Origin: Pseudomonadota bacterium
GTDB taxonomy: Bacteria; Pseudomonadota; Gammaproteobacteria; Burkholderiales; Casimicrobiaceae
NCBI GenBank assembly: GCA_018241785.1
Contig: JAFEDF010000240.1
Location: 1 to 55,491 of the forward strand
Length of the DNA stretch: 55,491 bases
Direction of reading: 5' to 3'
The notes beneath the pieces were generated by a model. It worked only from the letters and a program-made list of their open reading frames with translations, searched no databases and was not told the origin of the DNA. A program made the translations under genes and the position numbers. Of this stretch, positions 45,499 to 54,546 are shown in pieces (positions within the stretch are counted from its first letter, which is position 1; each line of letters begins with the position of its first letter).

Positions 45499-46884
45499 AT
45501 GGCTCGCTGCCACCCTCTCGATGCATGGATTGCGCGCCTCGCGCTCGCCGCCTGCGCGGCGCTCGCCGCCGCGCCCGCCCTCGCGCAGTCCGCCGCCCCG
45601 GGTGCGGCAAGCCCGGCCGCGGCGACCCCCGCGGCAGCGCCGGCTCCGGCGTCCGCAAAGACCGTTCCGCTCGACCGCGTCCTGCTCGTGGTCAACGACG
45701 AGGCCGTCACGCAGTGGGATCTCGACGAGGCGCGGCGAGTGTTCCTCGAGCAGCTGAAGGCGTCCAACATCACGCCGCCGCCCGACGACGTCCTCGAGAA
45801 ACAGGTGGTCGAGCGCCTGATCGTGCAGAAGGCGCTGCTCCAGTATGCGAAGGAGAACGGCATCCGCGTCGACGACACGACGGTCGAGCGGACGATCCTG
45901 CGCATCGCGCAGGAGAACAAGCTCACCCCCGAGGAATTCCGCAGGATCCTCGCGCGCGAGGGCGTCTCGTACGACAACTATCGCGAGGACATCCGCCGCC
46001 AGGTGATCATCCAGCGCGTGCGCGAGCGCGAGGTCGACAGCAAGATCGTCGTCACCGACGGCGAGGTCGCGAACTACCTCGCGACCGAGGCCGCGCAGGT
46101 CGGCGGCGACCGCGAGTACCGGCTGTCGCACATCTACATCCCGGTACCCGAACAGGCCACGCCGCAGGCGATCGACGCGAGCCGCAGGCGCGCCGAGCAG
46201 GCGATGGACGCGATCAAGGCGGGCAAGGAATTCGGCGAGGTCGCCGCCACGTACTCGGCGGCGGCTGATGCGTCGTCGGGGGGCGACCTCGGCTGGCGCG
46301 GGCCCGCACGGCTGCCGACGATCTTCGTCGACGTCGTCACCAGGATGAAGCCCGGCGACGTCTCGGGCATCCTCAAGAGTCCGAGCGGCTTCCACATCGT
46401 GAAGCTCATCGACGTGCGCGACCGCGACCAGCGCACGATCGTCGAGCAGACGCACGCACGCCACATCCTGATCAAGGTGAACGAGCAGATGTCCGAGGCC
46501 GAGGCGAAGGCGAAGATCGAGCGCCTGCGCGAGCAGATCGTCGCCGGCGCGAAGTTCGAGGACGTCGCACGTGCCAATTCCGAGGATGGATCCGCGACCC
46601 GCGGAGGCGACCTCGGGTGGCTGTCGCCCGGCGACACGGTTCCGGACTTCGAGCACGCGATGGACGCGCTCAAGGTGGGCGAGCTCTCGCAGCCGGTGCG
46701 CTCGCCGTTCGGCTGGCACCTGATCGAGGTGCTCGGCCGGCGCAAGGAGGACATCACCGAGCAGAAGAAGCGCGAGGCGGCGCGCCGCGCGATCCAGCAG
46801 CGCAAGAGCGACGAGCAGTGGGAGGAGTTCGTGCGCCAGCTTCGCGATCGCACCTACGTCGAGAACAAGCTCGACGACCGCTGA
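45499..46884 (+). CDS. surA: Periplasmic chaperone / peptidyl-prolyl isomerase SurA
   Basis: A 461-residue exported chaperone for outer-membrane proteins. It has a signal peptide with an Ala/Pro-rich start, the SurA N-domain (VPLDRVLLVVNDEAVTQWDL) and two parvulin domains: YRLSHIYIPVP to GFHIVKLIDVRD, and THARHILIKVNEQMS to SPFGWHLIEVLGRR. The ATG at 45499 has AGGAG 7 nt upstream. The usual downstream pdxA and rsmA are not present here; a convergent accessory gene follows. Confidence 0.95.
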   Translation: MARCHPLDAWIARLALAACAALAAAPALAQSAAPGAASPAAATPAAAPAPASAKTVPLDRVLLVVNDEAVTQWDLDEARRVFLEQLKASNITPPPDDVLEKQVVERLIVQKALLQYAKENGIRVDDTTVERTILRIAQENKLTPEEFRRILAREGVSYDNYREDIRRQVIIQRVREREVDSKIVVTDGEVANYLATEAAQVGGDREYRLSHIYIPVPEQATPQAIDASRRRAEQAMDAIKAGKEFGEVAATYSAAADASSGGDLGWRGPARLPTIFVDVVTRMKPGDVSGILKSPSGFHIVKLIDVRDRDQRTIVEQTHARHILIKVNEQMSEAEAKAKIERLREQIVAGAKFEDVARANSEDGSATRGGDLGWLSPGDTVPDFEHAMDALKVGELSQPVRSPFGWHLIEVLGRRKEDITEQKKREAARRAIQQRKSDEQWEEFVRQLRDRTYVENKLDDR

Positions 46885-46956
46885 CGCGGATTCCCTGCGG
46901 CGCTGTGCGCGCCCTGCGATGCTGCGCGGGCCCGCAGCGTCGCTGCATGGGCGCGG

Positions 46957-49284
46957 CTACGCGATTCCGGGCAGGATCGCGATTCGCGCGAGCCCCAACG
47001 GATCGGCTGCGGCGAATCGAAGCTCGATACGAACGCGACCCGCGTAGCGGATGGGCGCGCCGAAGTCCGCAGTCGCAGGCGCGGTGACGGCAACGACGAC
47101 GCCCGCGGCGATGCGGCGCACACCCTGTGCGCGCGCAACACCGGCCGCGGTGGGCTGTGGCCATACCGCTCCGTCCTCGGCGATCACGTCGACCGAGACG
47201 GTCGCCGGGTGGACATCGGCCGGCACGCCCACGACGACGGTCAGCCCGCGGGCGGCGGCGACGTGGATACCGCCCGGCGAGACGAGCACCACCCGTCCGT
47301 CGCGAGCGGGGATCAGCGCGAGCCGGCCGGGCCCCGCGACGGCGTGCCCGATCTCGGCCGTCCAGCCGTCGTCGTCGGCGTGGCGTGGCGAGCCGAACGT
47401 CCACAGCCGCGATCCGCGCGGCAGCCCCGCGCGGGCGAGCAGGAAGTCGAGCGCAGCATCCTCGAGCGGGGTGTCGCGCCACGCGGTATGCGCAGCGAAG
47501 CCGTCGGTGTCCGCGTGGAGGCCGCTCGACCCGTTCCACGCCATCGGCGAGACGAGGCTCGCTTCCGCGTTCCACAGGTCGCGCAGGCCGCGGTACGCGC
47601 TCGCGTAGTCCGGCAGCGCATCGAGCTGCTGCAGGTCGGCCGTATTGAACTCGACCACTGCGAAATCGCGATCGACGCCGGCGAGGATCGAGTGCAGCGG
47701 CTCGCCGTTCTCGGTCGACGTGCGGTTGTCGGCGGCGCTGCCGTAGAGGATCGCGCCGAGGTGCGCACCGCGCGGGCGGCTCCCGGCGATGCACACTCCG
47801 CCCGAATCGTAGTTCTTCACCGGGCTCGACTCACCGAGCGCGAGCGGCATGCATCCCGGATGGGTTCCGATCAATCCCTGCGACGACCAGATGCGCTCGC
47901 CCGGAATGCCGGCTTCGATCAGCCAGTGCGCGAGATCATCGTAATGAAGGCTGACCAGGTGGCGCCTGAACCGCTCCCATTGCGCGACCCAGGGGTCGCT
48001 CCAGTATTCGCGCCCCGGATCGCGCGGGAAGCTTCGCGGCGCATCGACGTCGTCCCAGCTCGCCAGGTTGCGACGTGCGAGGCGGGCGCAGCCGGCGAGG
48101 GTCAGCGGGTCGTCGCGCCGGTAGGCGGAGAGGTCGGGAACCCCGGGAAGCGCCGCGCCGGCGTAAGGTCCGGTCGCAGCGAGCCAGTGCCGGAACTGGC
48201 GCAGCGTACCCGGGTTGTAGTCGTACCACTGCTCCTCGTTGAAGAACGGGTTGACGTAGACGTCGGGGTCGAGGTTGACGCCGACGAAGAGATCCGGGTG
48301 CGCACGCACCCACGGCACGAGGACTGCAGCCGCCTGCTGCAGGTTTCGCTTCTTGTACCGCCGGACTTCGCTCGCGTACACGTTGAGCGTCAGTGCGCGC
48401 GCAAGCTCGGGTGCCTGATGCGAGCCGGGCAGGTGCTTCAGCATGTCGTCGCGCATCACCTCGTCGCGCTCGTTCCACTGGCAGTTCGCGGCATCCTCCT
48501 CGAGCGCATCGTTCACGTCCCACTCGGGCGCGCTGCCGGACGCATCCGCCCAGATGCCGCCGTTCAGCGTGACGAGGACCGGCAGCCGGGACCTCGCCGC
48601 AGCATCGAGGAGCGCGGCGAGCGAATCGTCGGCGATGCGGCGCCCGCCGCGCTCGCGCGAGGTGTCGAAGCCGGGATCGAACGCGTAGTCGCCGCCGGCG
48701 CCCGTCGTCGTGCGCAGGTAGAGGATCGGAACCCGCATGCCGACGCGGATCGTGTCCGATTCGTACGGGCGGTAGCGCGACGCGAGCGATGCGATTGTGC
48801 CGGGGGTGGCGCCGGAGAGCGCAGGGAGCAGGTGGAAACGACGGACCGCGGATGTCGCGGCGCAGCCACCGGGAATATCGCCGCGGGTTGCGTCACCCCG
48901 GAGTGCTTCGTCCCACAGTGCATGGCACGAAGGATCGATCAGGCTCTTCGCGGCAAGGAGCGTCTCGCGTCCGTCGCGGGCAATCGCCACGAACTCGACG
49001 CGCTGTCGCGGCAGCGCGAATGCACCGATCCACCCGGCGAGATCGGCGTCGAATTCGAACCCGCAGCGCTCGCCGTCGGGCAATCCCGGGTACACCGCCG
49101 TCACGTCGCCGCGCGGCAGGCCGTAGCGCGCGGCGAGGCGCGCGCCGTTGCAGCGGATCTCCACGGCCGCGATGCCCCCGGGGTCGAGGGCCCATCCGCT
49201 CGCCCGAAGGACGGTGCCGCGCACGCCTTCGGCGGCCGGCTCGTCGACCCAGCCGAGCGCACGCGCCGCAACGGTCGCCGTCAC
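46957..49284 (-). CDS. Large glycoside-hydrolase-like protein with N-terminal beta domain, unrecognised family
   Basis: About 775 residues. The N-terminal 110 residues resemble an Ig-like module (GWVDEPAAEGVRGTVLRASGWALDPGG, CGFEFDADLAGW). The middle has features of a TIM-barrel hydrolase related to GH42-type enzymes: VLVTLNGGIWADASG, VGVNLDPDVYVNPFFNEEQWYDYNP, TLRQFRHWLAATGPY, WSSQGLIGTHPG and AVVEFNTAD. The last 150 residues look like a beta-sandwich. No export signal is obvious. GTG 49284 with an AGGA upstream is chosen; an ATG at 49332 would overlap the divergent methyltransferase start. No sugar transport or polysaccharide genes adjoin it, so the substrate is unknown. Confidence 0.55.
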   Translation of the reverse strand: MTATVAARALGWVDEPAAEGVRGTVLRASGWALDPGGIAAVEIRCNGARLAARYGLPRGDVTAVYPGLPDGERCGFEFDADLAGWIGAFALPRQRVEFVAIARDGRETLLAAKSLIDPSCHALWDEALRGDATRGDIPGGCAATSAVRRFHLLPALSGATPGTIASLASRYRPYESDTIRVGMRVPILYLRTTTGAGGDYAFDPGFDTSRERGGRRIADDSLAALLDAAARSRLPVLVTLNGGIWADASGSAPEWDVNDALEEDAANCQWNERDEVMRDDMLKHLPGSHQAPELARALTLNVYASEVRRYKKRNLQQAAAVLVPWVRAHPDLFVGVNLDPDVYVNPFFNEEQWYDYNPGTLRQFRHWLAATGPYAGAALPGVPDLSAYRRDDPLTLAGCARLARRNLASWDDVDAPRSFPRDPGREYWSDPWVAQWERFRRHLVSLHYDDLAHWLIEAGIPGERIWSSQGLIGTHPGCMPLALGESSPVKNYDSGGVCIAGSRPRGAHLGAILYGSAADNRTSTENGEPLHSILAGVDRDFAVVEFNTADLQQLDALPDYASAYRGLRDLWNAEASLVSPMAWNGSSGLHADTDGFAAHTAWRDTPLEDAALDFLLARAGLPRGSRLWTFGSPRHADDDGWTAEIGHAVAGPGRLALIPARDGRVVLVSPGGIHVAAARGLTVVVGVPADVHPATVSVDVIAEDGAVWPQPTAAGVARAQGVRRIAAGVVVAVTAPATADFGAPIRYAGRVRIELRFAAADPLGLARIAILPGIA

Positions 49285-49330
49285 CGCCGTCCTAGAATGG
49301 CGGGCCGGCGTGCGATCGCGGCCGCGCCGC

Positions 49331-50104
49331 ATGCCATTGCCGGAGATCCGACCCGTGCCGACCGAACGCGAGATCCTCGACCACCAGATCGCGTACTACC
49401 GCGCGCGCGCCGCCGAGTATGACGCGTGGTGGTTCCGCCAGGGACGCTACGACCGTGGCGAAGCGAACAATGCGGCGTGGCGCGCCGACATCGCCGCGGT
49501 CGAGGGCTCGCTCGCCGATGTGCTCGCGCACAGGCACCCCGCCACGCTGCTCGAGCTCGCCTGCGGCACCGGGCTCTTCACCCGCCATCTCGCACCGCGC
49601 GTCGACACGCTCACCGCGGTCGACGCGTCGCCCGAGGTGATTGCCATCAACCGCGCGCGTGTCGCCGCGGCGAATGTCCGTTACGTCGAGGCCGACCTGT
49701 TCGACTTCGAGCCTGCGGCGCGCTACGACTGCGTGTTCATGAGCTTCTGGCTGTCGCACGTTCCGCCGTCGCGCTTCGACGCGTTCTGGGCGATGGTGCG
49801 CAGGGCGCTCGCGCCCGGGGGATTCGCGTGGATCGTCGACTCCGCGCACGATCCGACGTCGACGGCGGTCGATCATCCGCGCCCCGACGCCGCGGCAGGG
49901 ATGGCGACGCGCAGGCTCGACGACGGGCGCGAATTCAGGATCGTCAAGCTGTTCTACGAGGCACCGGCGCTCGAAGCTAGGCTCCGGCAGTGCGGCATGG
50001 AGGCGTCGATCGCGCGTACTGCACGCTACTTCCTGCACGGCGAGGCGCGGCCGGCAACGACCGCGCAGGATCCTGCGGGGCGTCAATCCGCGTCGAGCGA
50101 ATAG
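49331..50104 (+). CDS. Class I SAM-dependent methyltransferase
   Basis: A 257-residue methyltransferase with the SAM loop LLELACGTGLFTRHLAP, the acidic residue of motif II in LTAVDASPEVIAIN, and FMSFWLSHVPPSRFDAFWAMV after motif III. The target is not predictable. A TAGAAT -10-like word at 49293-49298 lies upstream. The ATG at 49331 is listed, but GTG 49355 has a GGAG site 9 nt before it and is a good alternative. Its 3' end overlaps the DUF3460 gene on the opposite strand by 22 nt. Confidence 0.8.
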   Translation: MPLPEIRPVPTEREILDHQIAYYRARAAEYDAWWFRQGRYDRGEANNAAWRADIAAVEGSLADVLAHRHPATLLELACGTGLFTRHLAPRVDTLTAVDASPEVIAINRARVAAANVRYVEADLFDFEPAARYDCVFMSFWLSHVPPSRFDAFWAMVRRALAPGGFAWIVDSAHDPTSTAVDHPRPDAAAGMATRRLDDGREFRIVKLFYEAPALEARLRQCGMEASIARTARYFLHGEARPATTAQDPAGRQSASSE

Positions 50105-50295
50105 TAGACGTAGGCCTTCTGGCGAACGCGCCCGCGATCCATGTTGCGCTCCTCGGCGAGTTCGCCCGGGAGCTTGTCCCACCAGATCGCGCGTCCGACC
50201 CGCTGCTCGGTTTCGATCTGCGGCTTGGCAGCGATGAGCTCGCGGATGAACTCGGTGTGCGGCGACACGTAGTGGCGCGCAGGCAGCATCGGCAT
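50083..50295 (-). CDS. DUF3460 family small protein
   Basis: A 70-residue protein matching the DUF3460 pattern found almost only in betaproteobacteria: HYVSPHTEFIRELIAAKP, then QRVGRAIWWDKLPGELAEERNMDRGRV and an end in QKAYVYYSLDAD. The function is unknown. The start is ATG 50295 or 50289; neither has a clear ribosome site. A -10-like TAAAAT lies 43 nt upstream on the minus strand. Confidence 0.75.
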   Translation of the reverse strand: MPMLPARHYVSPHTEFIRELIAAKPQIETEQRVGRAIWWDKLPGELAEERNMDRGRVRQKAYVYYSLDAD

Positions 50296-50338
50296 GGCGG
50301 GGTGGAGCGGGCGGCTTGCTCGGCGTTGTAACCGTTCG

Positions 50339-50344
50339 ATTTTA
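50339..50344 (-). promoter_or_regulatory. Putative -10 box before DUF3460
   Basis: TAAAAT on the minus strand in the context GATAAAATCG abuts the stop codon of the rlmL-like gene, predicting a separate short transcript for DUF3460. Confidence 0.4.
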
Positions 50345-51508
50345 TCATCCGCCGCTGCCGCGCACGCGCATCGGGCCGGCGACGATGCGAAACGCGTAGA
50401 GCCGGCACTCGAGCGCACCGTTCCAGAGCGGCGTTCGCCGCTCGGGCTTCAACCCGATCAGCCTGGGCAGGCGCAGGTCGCCGGTGAAGAGACACACGCG
50501 CCACCCTGCGAAGCGGGACTTCAGCGCGTCGCCTAGGCGCGGGTAGAGCGCGGCGAGTCGATCCGCTTCGTCGACCCTGACGCCGTAAGGCGGGTTTGCG
50601 AGCAGCACGCCGGCCGGCGCCGGCGCGGCACGGTCGAGCACGTCGGCGCGCGCGACTTCGACGAAAGGCGCGACTTCCGCGGCCGCGAGGTTCGCGTGCG
50701 TCCGCTCGACCGCGGCGGCCGAGGCGTCGCTCGCGAAGATCGACGCGCCGCCGGCGGGAGCCTCGACGATGCGATCGCGGGCGGCCTGCCTGATGCGCTG
50801 CCACGTCGGCCCGTCGTACCACGCGAGCTTCTGGAAGCCGAAGCTTCGCGTGAGCCCCGGCGCCCGGCGTGCGGCGATCAGCGCGGCCTCGATCGCGATC
50901 GTGCCGCTGCCGCACATCGGATCGAGCAGCGGCTCGTCCGGGGTCCACTTCGCGAGGGCGAGCAATCCCGCAGCGAGGTTCTCGCGCAGCGGGGCGATCT
51001 CGCGACTCCTTCGCCAGCCGCGCTTGAACAGCGCCTCTCCCGACGTGTCGAGGTAGAACGTCGCCTCGCGCTCGGTGAGGTGGGCATGGACGCGAACGTC
51101 GGGCTCGCGCTTGTCGATCGACGGCCGCACGCCGCGTTCGTCGCGGAAACGGTCGCACACGGCGTCCTTGATCGTGAGCGTCGCGAAACCGAGGCTCCCA
51201 AGCGGCGATCGCGTCGCCGCGACGTCGACCCTCAGGGTGCGATCGGGGCGGAACAGCCGCGGCCAGTCGATGGCGCGCGCGGCCGCATGGAGGTCACGCT
51301 CGTCGCGGTAGGCTGCCGCGCCGACGCGCCACAGGACCCGGCTTGCGATCCGCGATTCGAGGTTCGCGCGGCAGGCGAGCGTGAGCTCGCCGGCGAAGCC
51401 CACGCCTCCCTCGGCCGCGACGACGCCGGATGCGCCGAGCGCGTCGAGCTCGCGCGCAAGCTCGCCTTCGAGCCCGCGGGGGCACGACGCGAAGAAGCGC
51501 TCGGTCAT
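50345..51508 (-). CDS. rlmL: 23S rRNA guanine-N2 methyltransferase, RlmL N-terminal type
   Basis: A 387-residue THUMP-domain methyltransferase. The N-terminal part (FFASCPRGLEGELARELDALGA) is the THUMP/ferredoxin-like region. The catalytic domain shows LLDPMCGSGTIAIEAALIAA (SAM loop) and the N2-methylation motif LLANPPYGVRV. It corresponds to the N-terminal half of E. coli RlmL (YcbY), which modifies G2445; the RlmK half is absent, as in many betaproteobacteria. It lies 13 nt downstream of hemJ. Confidence 0.87.
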   Translation of the reverse strand: MTERFFASCPRGLEGELARELDALGASGVVAAEGGVGFAGELTLACRANLESRIASRVLWRVGAAAYRDERDLHAAARAIDWPRLFRPDRTLRVDVAATRSPLGSLGFATLTIKDAVCDRFRDERGVRPSIDKREPDVRVHAHLTEREATFYLDTSGEALFKRGWRRSREIAPLRENLAAGLLALAKWTPDEPLLDPMCGSGTIAIEAALIAARRAPGLTRSFGFQKLAWYDGPTWQRIRQAARDRIVEAPAGGASIFASDASAAAVERTHANLAAAEVAPFVEVARADVLDRAAPAPAGVLLANPPYGVRVDEADRLAALYPRLGDALKSRFAGWRVCLFTGDLRLPRLIGLKPERRTPLWNGALECRLYAFRIVAGPMRVRGSGG

Positions 51509-51521
51509 CCGGCGACGCGAC

Positions 51522-51944
51522 TCAGAACGGCTTCGCTACCGCGAGCCAGACGATCGCGACGAGCAGCGGCAGCGCCGGAATCTCGTTCAGCCAGCGATAG
51601 AACACGTGGCCGTGCCGATTGCGGTCGAGCGCGAAACTGCGGAGCAGGATGTAGAGGTAGACGTGGAACGCGACCAGCACCGCGACCAGCACGAGCTTGA
51701 CGTGCAGCCAGCCGCCGTCGATGCCGTACCCCCACATCATCCACACGCCGAAGACGATCGTCAGCACCGCCGCGGGCGTCATGATGCCGAAATAGAGCTT
51801 GCGCTCCATCACCTTGAAGCGAGCGATGCCGGCGACGTCCCCGGGAGGCGTGAGCGCGTGATAGACGAACAGGCGCGGCAGGTAGAAGAGCCCTGCGAAC
51901 CAGCTCACCATGAACACGATGTGGAGCGTCTCGAGGAGCGCCAA
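51522..51944 (-). CDS. hemJ: Protoporphyrinogen IX oxidase HemJ-like membrane protein
   Basis: A 140-residue protein with four transmembrane helices and the HemJ/CopD-like signature LHIVFMVSWFAGLFYLPRLFVYHA near the N-terminus. It also has MMWGYGIDGGWLHVKLVLV with the conserved lysine, and a final RWLNEIPALPLLVAIVWLAV. HemJ oxidises protoporphyrinogen IX in heme synthesis in bacteria lacking HemG and HemY. It lies 6 nt after the DUF6494 gene. Confidence 0.9.
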   Translation of the reverse strand: MALLETLHIVFMVSWFAGLFYLPRLFVYHALTPPGDVAGIARFKVMERKLYFGIMTPAAVLTIVFGVWMMWGYGIDGGWLHVKLVLVAVLVAFHVYLYILLRSFALDRNRHGHVFYRWLNEIPALPLLVAIVWLAVAKPF

Positions 51945-51950
51945 CGCCGC

Positions 51951-52157
51951 TTACTCCAGCTTGATCGTGCCGTCGAAGTGCGCGTTGACCGCGAGCCTGC
52001 CGATCTCGAGCGTGACCCGTGCCGGGAACGTCTCGTTGCCGGCGATTGCGCCGCTGGCGATCGCCTTCGCCACGGCCTGCTCGATCTCGCGCTGCGAGCT
52101 CACTCCGACCAGCTTGAGGAACTTGCGAATGCTGAGGTTGAAGGTTTCGTCGTTCAT
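51951..52157 (-). CDS. DUF6494 family small protein
   Basis: A 68-residue protein starting MNDETFNLSIRKFLKLVGV and ending NAHFDGTIKLE, matching the DUF6494 pattern as I recall it. The ATG at 52157 has GGAG 6 nt upstream; a longer in-frame start at 52202 is unnecessary. It opens the run DUF6494, hemJ, rlmL, DUF3460. The function is unknown. Confidence 0.75.
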   Translation of the reverse strand: MNDETFNLSIRKFLKLVGVSSQREIEQAVAKAIASGAIAGNETFPARVTLEIGRLAVNAHFDGTIKLE

Positions 52158-52238
52158 CTTGGGCTCCATGCGGAAGTCAAAGGATGGCGCGACGGTTGAC
52201 ATCGCGGCCTCCAGGCGGGCATTGTCCCATCAACGGCC

Positions 52239-53816
52239 ATGAGCGAACTCGTCACGACGCTAGTCGACGCCGCCCTCGCGCTGGCGCGCCTCACCGGCGA
52301 CGCGGATCCCGGCCGGCGCGACGCGTGGATCGAAAGGCTGCGCGTCAACCTGCCCGAGCTCGAGGCGCTCGTTTCGCTGCCGGCGTTGCCGCCCGAACGC
52401 GCCGACGGTTACCTCGTCTCGCCGGGCGCACCGGCGCCGGGCGCGTCGTCACTTGCCGCATCGGCACCTTCCGCATCGAGGCAGGCGGCAAAGGTGCCGG
52501 AGGCTGCGCGGCTCGATGCGGGCTCGCTCGCCGCCCCCGCGCTCGCCGCCCCCGCGCTCGCCGCGCATGCGCTCGCCGTCGGGCGCCACGATCTTCGCGC
52601 CTTCACCGGACTCGCGTCGCCTGCCGGGATCGAAGCCCAGGCGCGCGAGCTTGCCGGCCGTGGCGCCGGTTCGGCCGCACTCCCGCTCGCCGGCGTGCCG
52701 ATCGCAGTGAAGGACCTGATGCCGGTGCGGGGCTTCGTGCAGACCAATGGCTCGCGCGGGCTGCCGCAGGTCGCGGCGGCGCACGACGCGTTGCCGGTTG
52801 CCCGGTTGCGCGACGCGGGGGCGATCGTCATCGGCGTAACCAACCTGCACGAATACGCCTACGGCATCACCAGCGACAATCCGCACTTCGGCGCGGTGGT
52901 CAATCCGCGCGCGCCGGGGCGTCTTCCCGGCGGATCGAGCGGCGGCTCGGCAGCAGCGGTTGCCGCGGGTATCGTGCCGATCGCCGTCGGAACCGACACG
53001 GCGGGATCGATCCGCATCCCGGCCGCGTGCTGCGGCGTCGTCGGCTTCAAGCCGACCTTCGATGCCGTTCCGCGCAACGGCGTGCAGGCCTTGTCGGCGA
53101 CCCTCGACCATGTCGGGCCGATCGCGGCGAGTGTCGCCGACGCCGCGCGTGCGTTCACCGTCATGTCCGGCCGGGCGCCGCGGGCGCTCACGGCCGCGCC
53201 TCTCGCGGGCCTGCGGATCGGCGTTCCGCGCCGGCATTTCTTCGAACCCCTCGCAGACGAGGTTGCGGCGAGCGTCGCCGCGGCGCTCGAGCGGATGCGC
53301 GGCGATGGCGCGCGGCTCGTCGACGTCGACGTCGACGGGATCGAGCGCGCCGCTGCGCTCCAGTTCGTCACCCTGTGCAGCGAGGCAACCGACGCCCTGC
53401 GGCATCTGCTCGCGACGCCGGCGAACCTCGGGCCCGACGTGCGTGTCCGGCTCGAGATCGGCCAGTGCTTCCCCGCAACCTGGTACGTGCGCGCGCAGCG
53501 CGTGCGAGCCGAGCTCGCAGCGGCGTTCGACCGCGCGCTAGGCGATGTCGACGTGCTGGTGACGCCGACGTTGCGCGCGCTTCCGCCCGAATGCGGGACT
53601 CGCGAGGTGCCTGTCGGCGGCCAGGTGCTCGCGCTGCACACGGCGATGACCGCGCTGACGATGCCGTTCAATCTCTGCGGAATGCCGGCGCTGACCATCC
53701 CCGCGATGCGATCGGAGCACGAATTGCCGGCCGGCATCCAGGTTGCAGGCCGCCGCGGTGACGACTGGCGAGTGCTCGAAACCGGGATGCGCATCGAAGC
53801 GCTGCTCGCGTACTGA
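52239..53816 (+). CDS. Amidase-signature family hydrolase
   Basis: A 525-residue amidase with a full Ser-cisSer-Lys triad: Lys158 in PIAVKDLMP, cis-Ser233 in PGGSSGGSAAAVAAG and nucleophile Ser257 in DTAGSIRIPAACCG. The spacing is as in other amidase-signature enzymes. The first 60 residues look like a small helical N-terminal module. A flexible linker (residues about 60-115) contains ALAAP repeats encoded by near-identical 15-bp units. The substrate cannot be read; AtzF/allophanate-hydrolase-like and aryl amidases are both possible. It is divergent from DUF6494 and convergent with the hydrolase gene. Confidence 0.85.
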   Translation: MSELVTTLVDAALALARLTGDADPGRRDAWIERLRVNLPELEALVSLPALPPERADGYLVSPGAPAPGASSLAASAPSASRQAAKVPEAARLDAGSLAAPALAAPALAAHALAVGRHDLRAFTGLASPAGIEAQARELAGRGAGSAALPLAGVPIAVKDLMPVRGFVQTNGSRGLPQVAAAHDALPVARLRDAGAIVIGVTNLHEYAYGITSDNPHFGAVVNPRAPGRLPGGSSGGSAAAVAAGIVPIAVGTDTAGSIRIPAACCGVVGFKPTFDAVPRNGVQALSATLDHVGPIAASVADAARAFTVMSGRAPRALTAAPLAGLRIGVPRRHFFEPLADEVAASVAAALERMRGDGARLVDVDVDGIERAAALQFVTLCSEATDALRHLLATPANLGPDVRVRLEIGQCFPATWYVRAQRVRAELAAAFDRALGDVDVLVTPTLRALPPECGTREVPVGGQVLALHTAMTALTMPFNLCGMPALTIPAMRSEHELPAGIQVAGRRGDDWRVLETGMRIEALLAY

Positions 53817-53834
53817 TCGTCTGCGCACGCGGCG

Positions 53835-53888
53835 GCGCAGTGTTTGCCCGCGCACTCCGCTGCGCGGTGTTCGCCCGTGGACTCAGCC
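53835..53888. repeat. Two imperfect 27-bp direct repeats between convergent genes
   Basis: Units 53835-53861 and 53862-53888 agree in 21 of 27 positions and fill the gap between the amidase and hydrolase genes, the second covering the hydrolase stop codon. They contain GTGTTTGCCCGCG and GTGTTCGCCCGTG, which recall but do not match the loop motif of the nested palindromes. Confidence 0.6.
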
Positions 53889-54503
53889 GCGTGGCGGCCA
53901 CATTCGGGTGACGACCTCGGCGAGCTGAACGATGCGGCCGTGGAAGAAGTGGCCGCACCCGGGGAACACGACGATCGGCAGCTGCTGCGGCCGCGCCCAG
54001 TCGAGCACGTCGGCGAGCAAAACGACGTCGTCCATCTCGCCGTGGATCACGATCGTGTTCTTCGGAACGGGCGCGAGCGCGAAGCGCTTCACCGCGGCGC
54101 CGACGAGGACGAGTCCTTCAGGTACGACGCGCTGCGCGACGCGCGTCTGCACGAACGAGCCGAACGAGAAGCCGGCGAGCGCGACGGGAAGTTCCTCGCC
54201 GAAGCGTGCGCGCACGCGCGCGAGCACGGTGAGCGCGTCCTCGGTCTCGCCGACGCCCTCGTCGAATGCCCCCGCCGACGCGCCGACTCCGCGGAAGTTG
54301 AAGCGTACCGCCGCATAGCCCAGTGCGAGGAACGTCCTCGCCAGCGTGACCGTCACCTTGTTGTCGAGCGTGCCGCCCTGCAGCGGGTGCGGGTGGGTGA
54401 CGAGGGCGATCCCGCGCAGGGGTCCTTGCGGGACCGCGACTACCGTTTCGATGGCGCCTGCGGCGCCTTCGATCAGCGTCCTTTCCGGGATGCGCGGATT
54501 CAT
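53883..54503 (-). CDS. Alpha/beta hydrolase of the CocE/dienelactone-like fold
   Basis: A 206-residue cytoplasmic alpha/beta hydrolase. It begins TLIEGAAGAIETVV, has THPHPLQGGTLDNKVTVTLARTF, RFNFRGVGASAGAFDEGVGE, the nucleophile elbow AGFSFGSFVQTR, and a late GCGHFFHGRI histidine. This arrangement is typical of the widespread short bacterial hydrolases with HPHP and FNFRGVG motifs; no substrate is known. The start at 54503 gives the normal head. Confidence 0.85.
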   Translation of the reverse strand: MNPRIPERTLIEGAAGAIETVVAVPQGPLRGIALVTHPHPLQGGTLDNKVTVTLARTFLALGYAAVRFNFRGVGASAGAFDEGVGETEDALTVLARVRARFGEELPVALAGFSFGSFVQTRVAQRVVPEGLVLVGAAVKRFALAPVPKNTIVIHGEMDDVVLLADVLDWARPQQLPIVVFPGCGHFFHGRIVQLAEVVTRMWPPRG

Positions 54504-54546
54504 CGCGGATGTCCGTCGGACGGGCGGTGCGTGCGGCGCCGGGCGG

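Noticed and set aside
43117..46719. 1200-codon open frame antisense to lptD and surA
   Set aside because: It lies fully opposite two well-recognised genes and its translation has no protein-like domain; it is a composition artefact.
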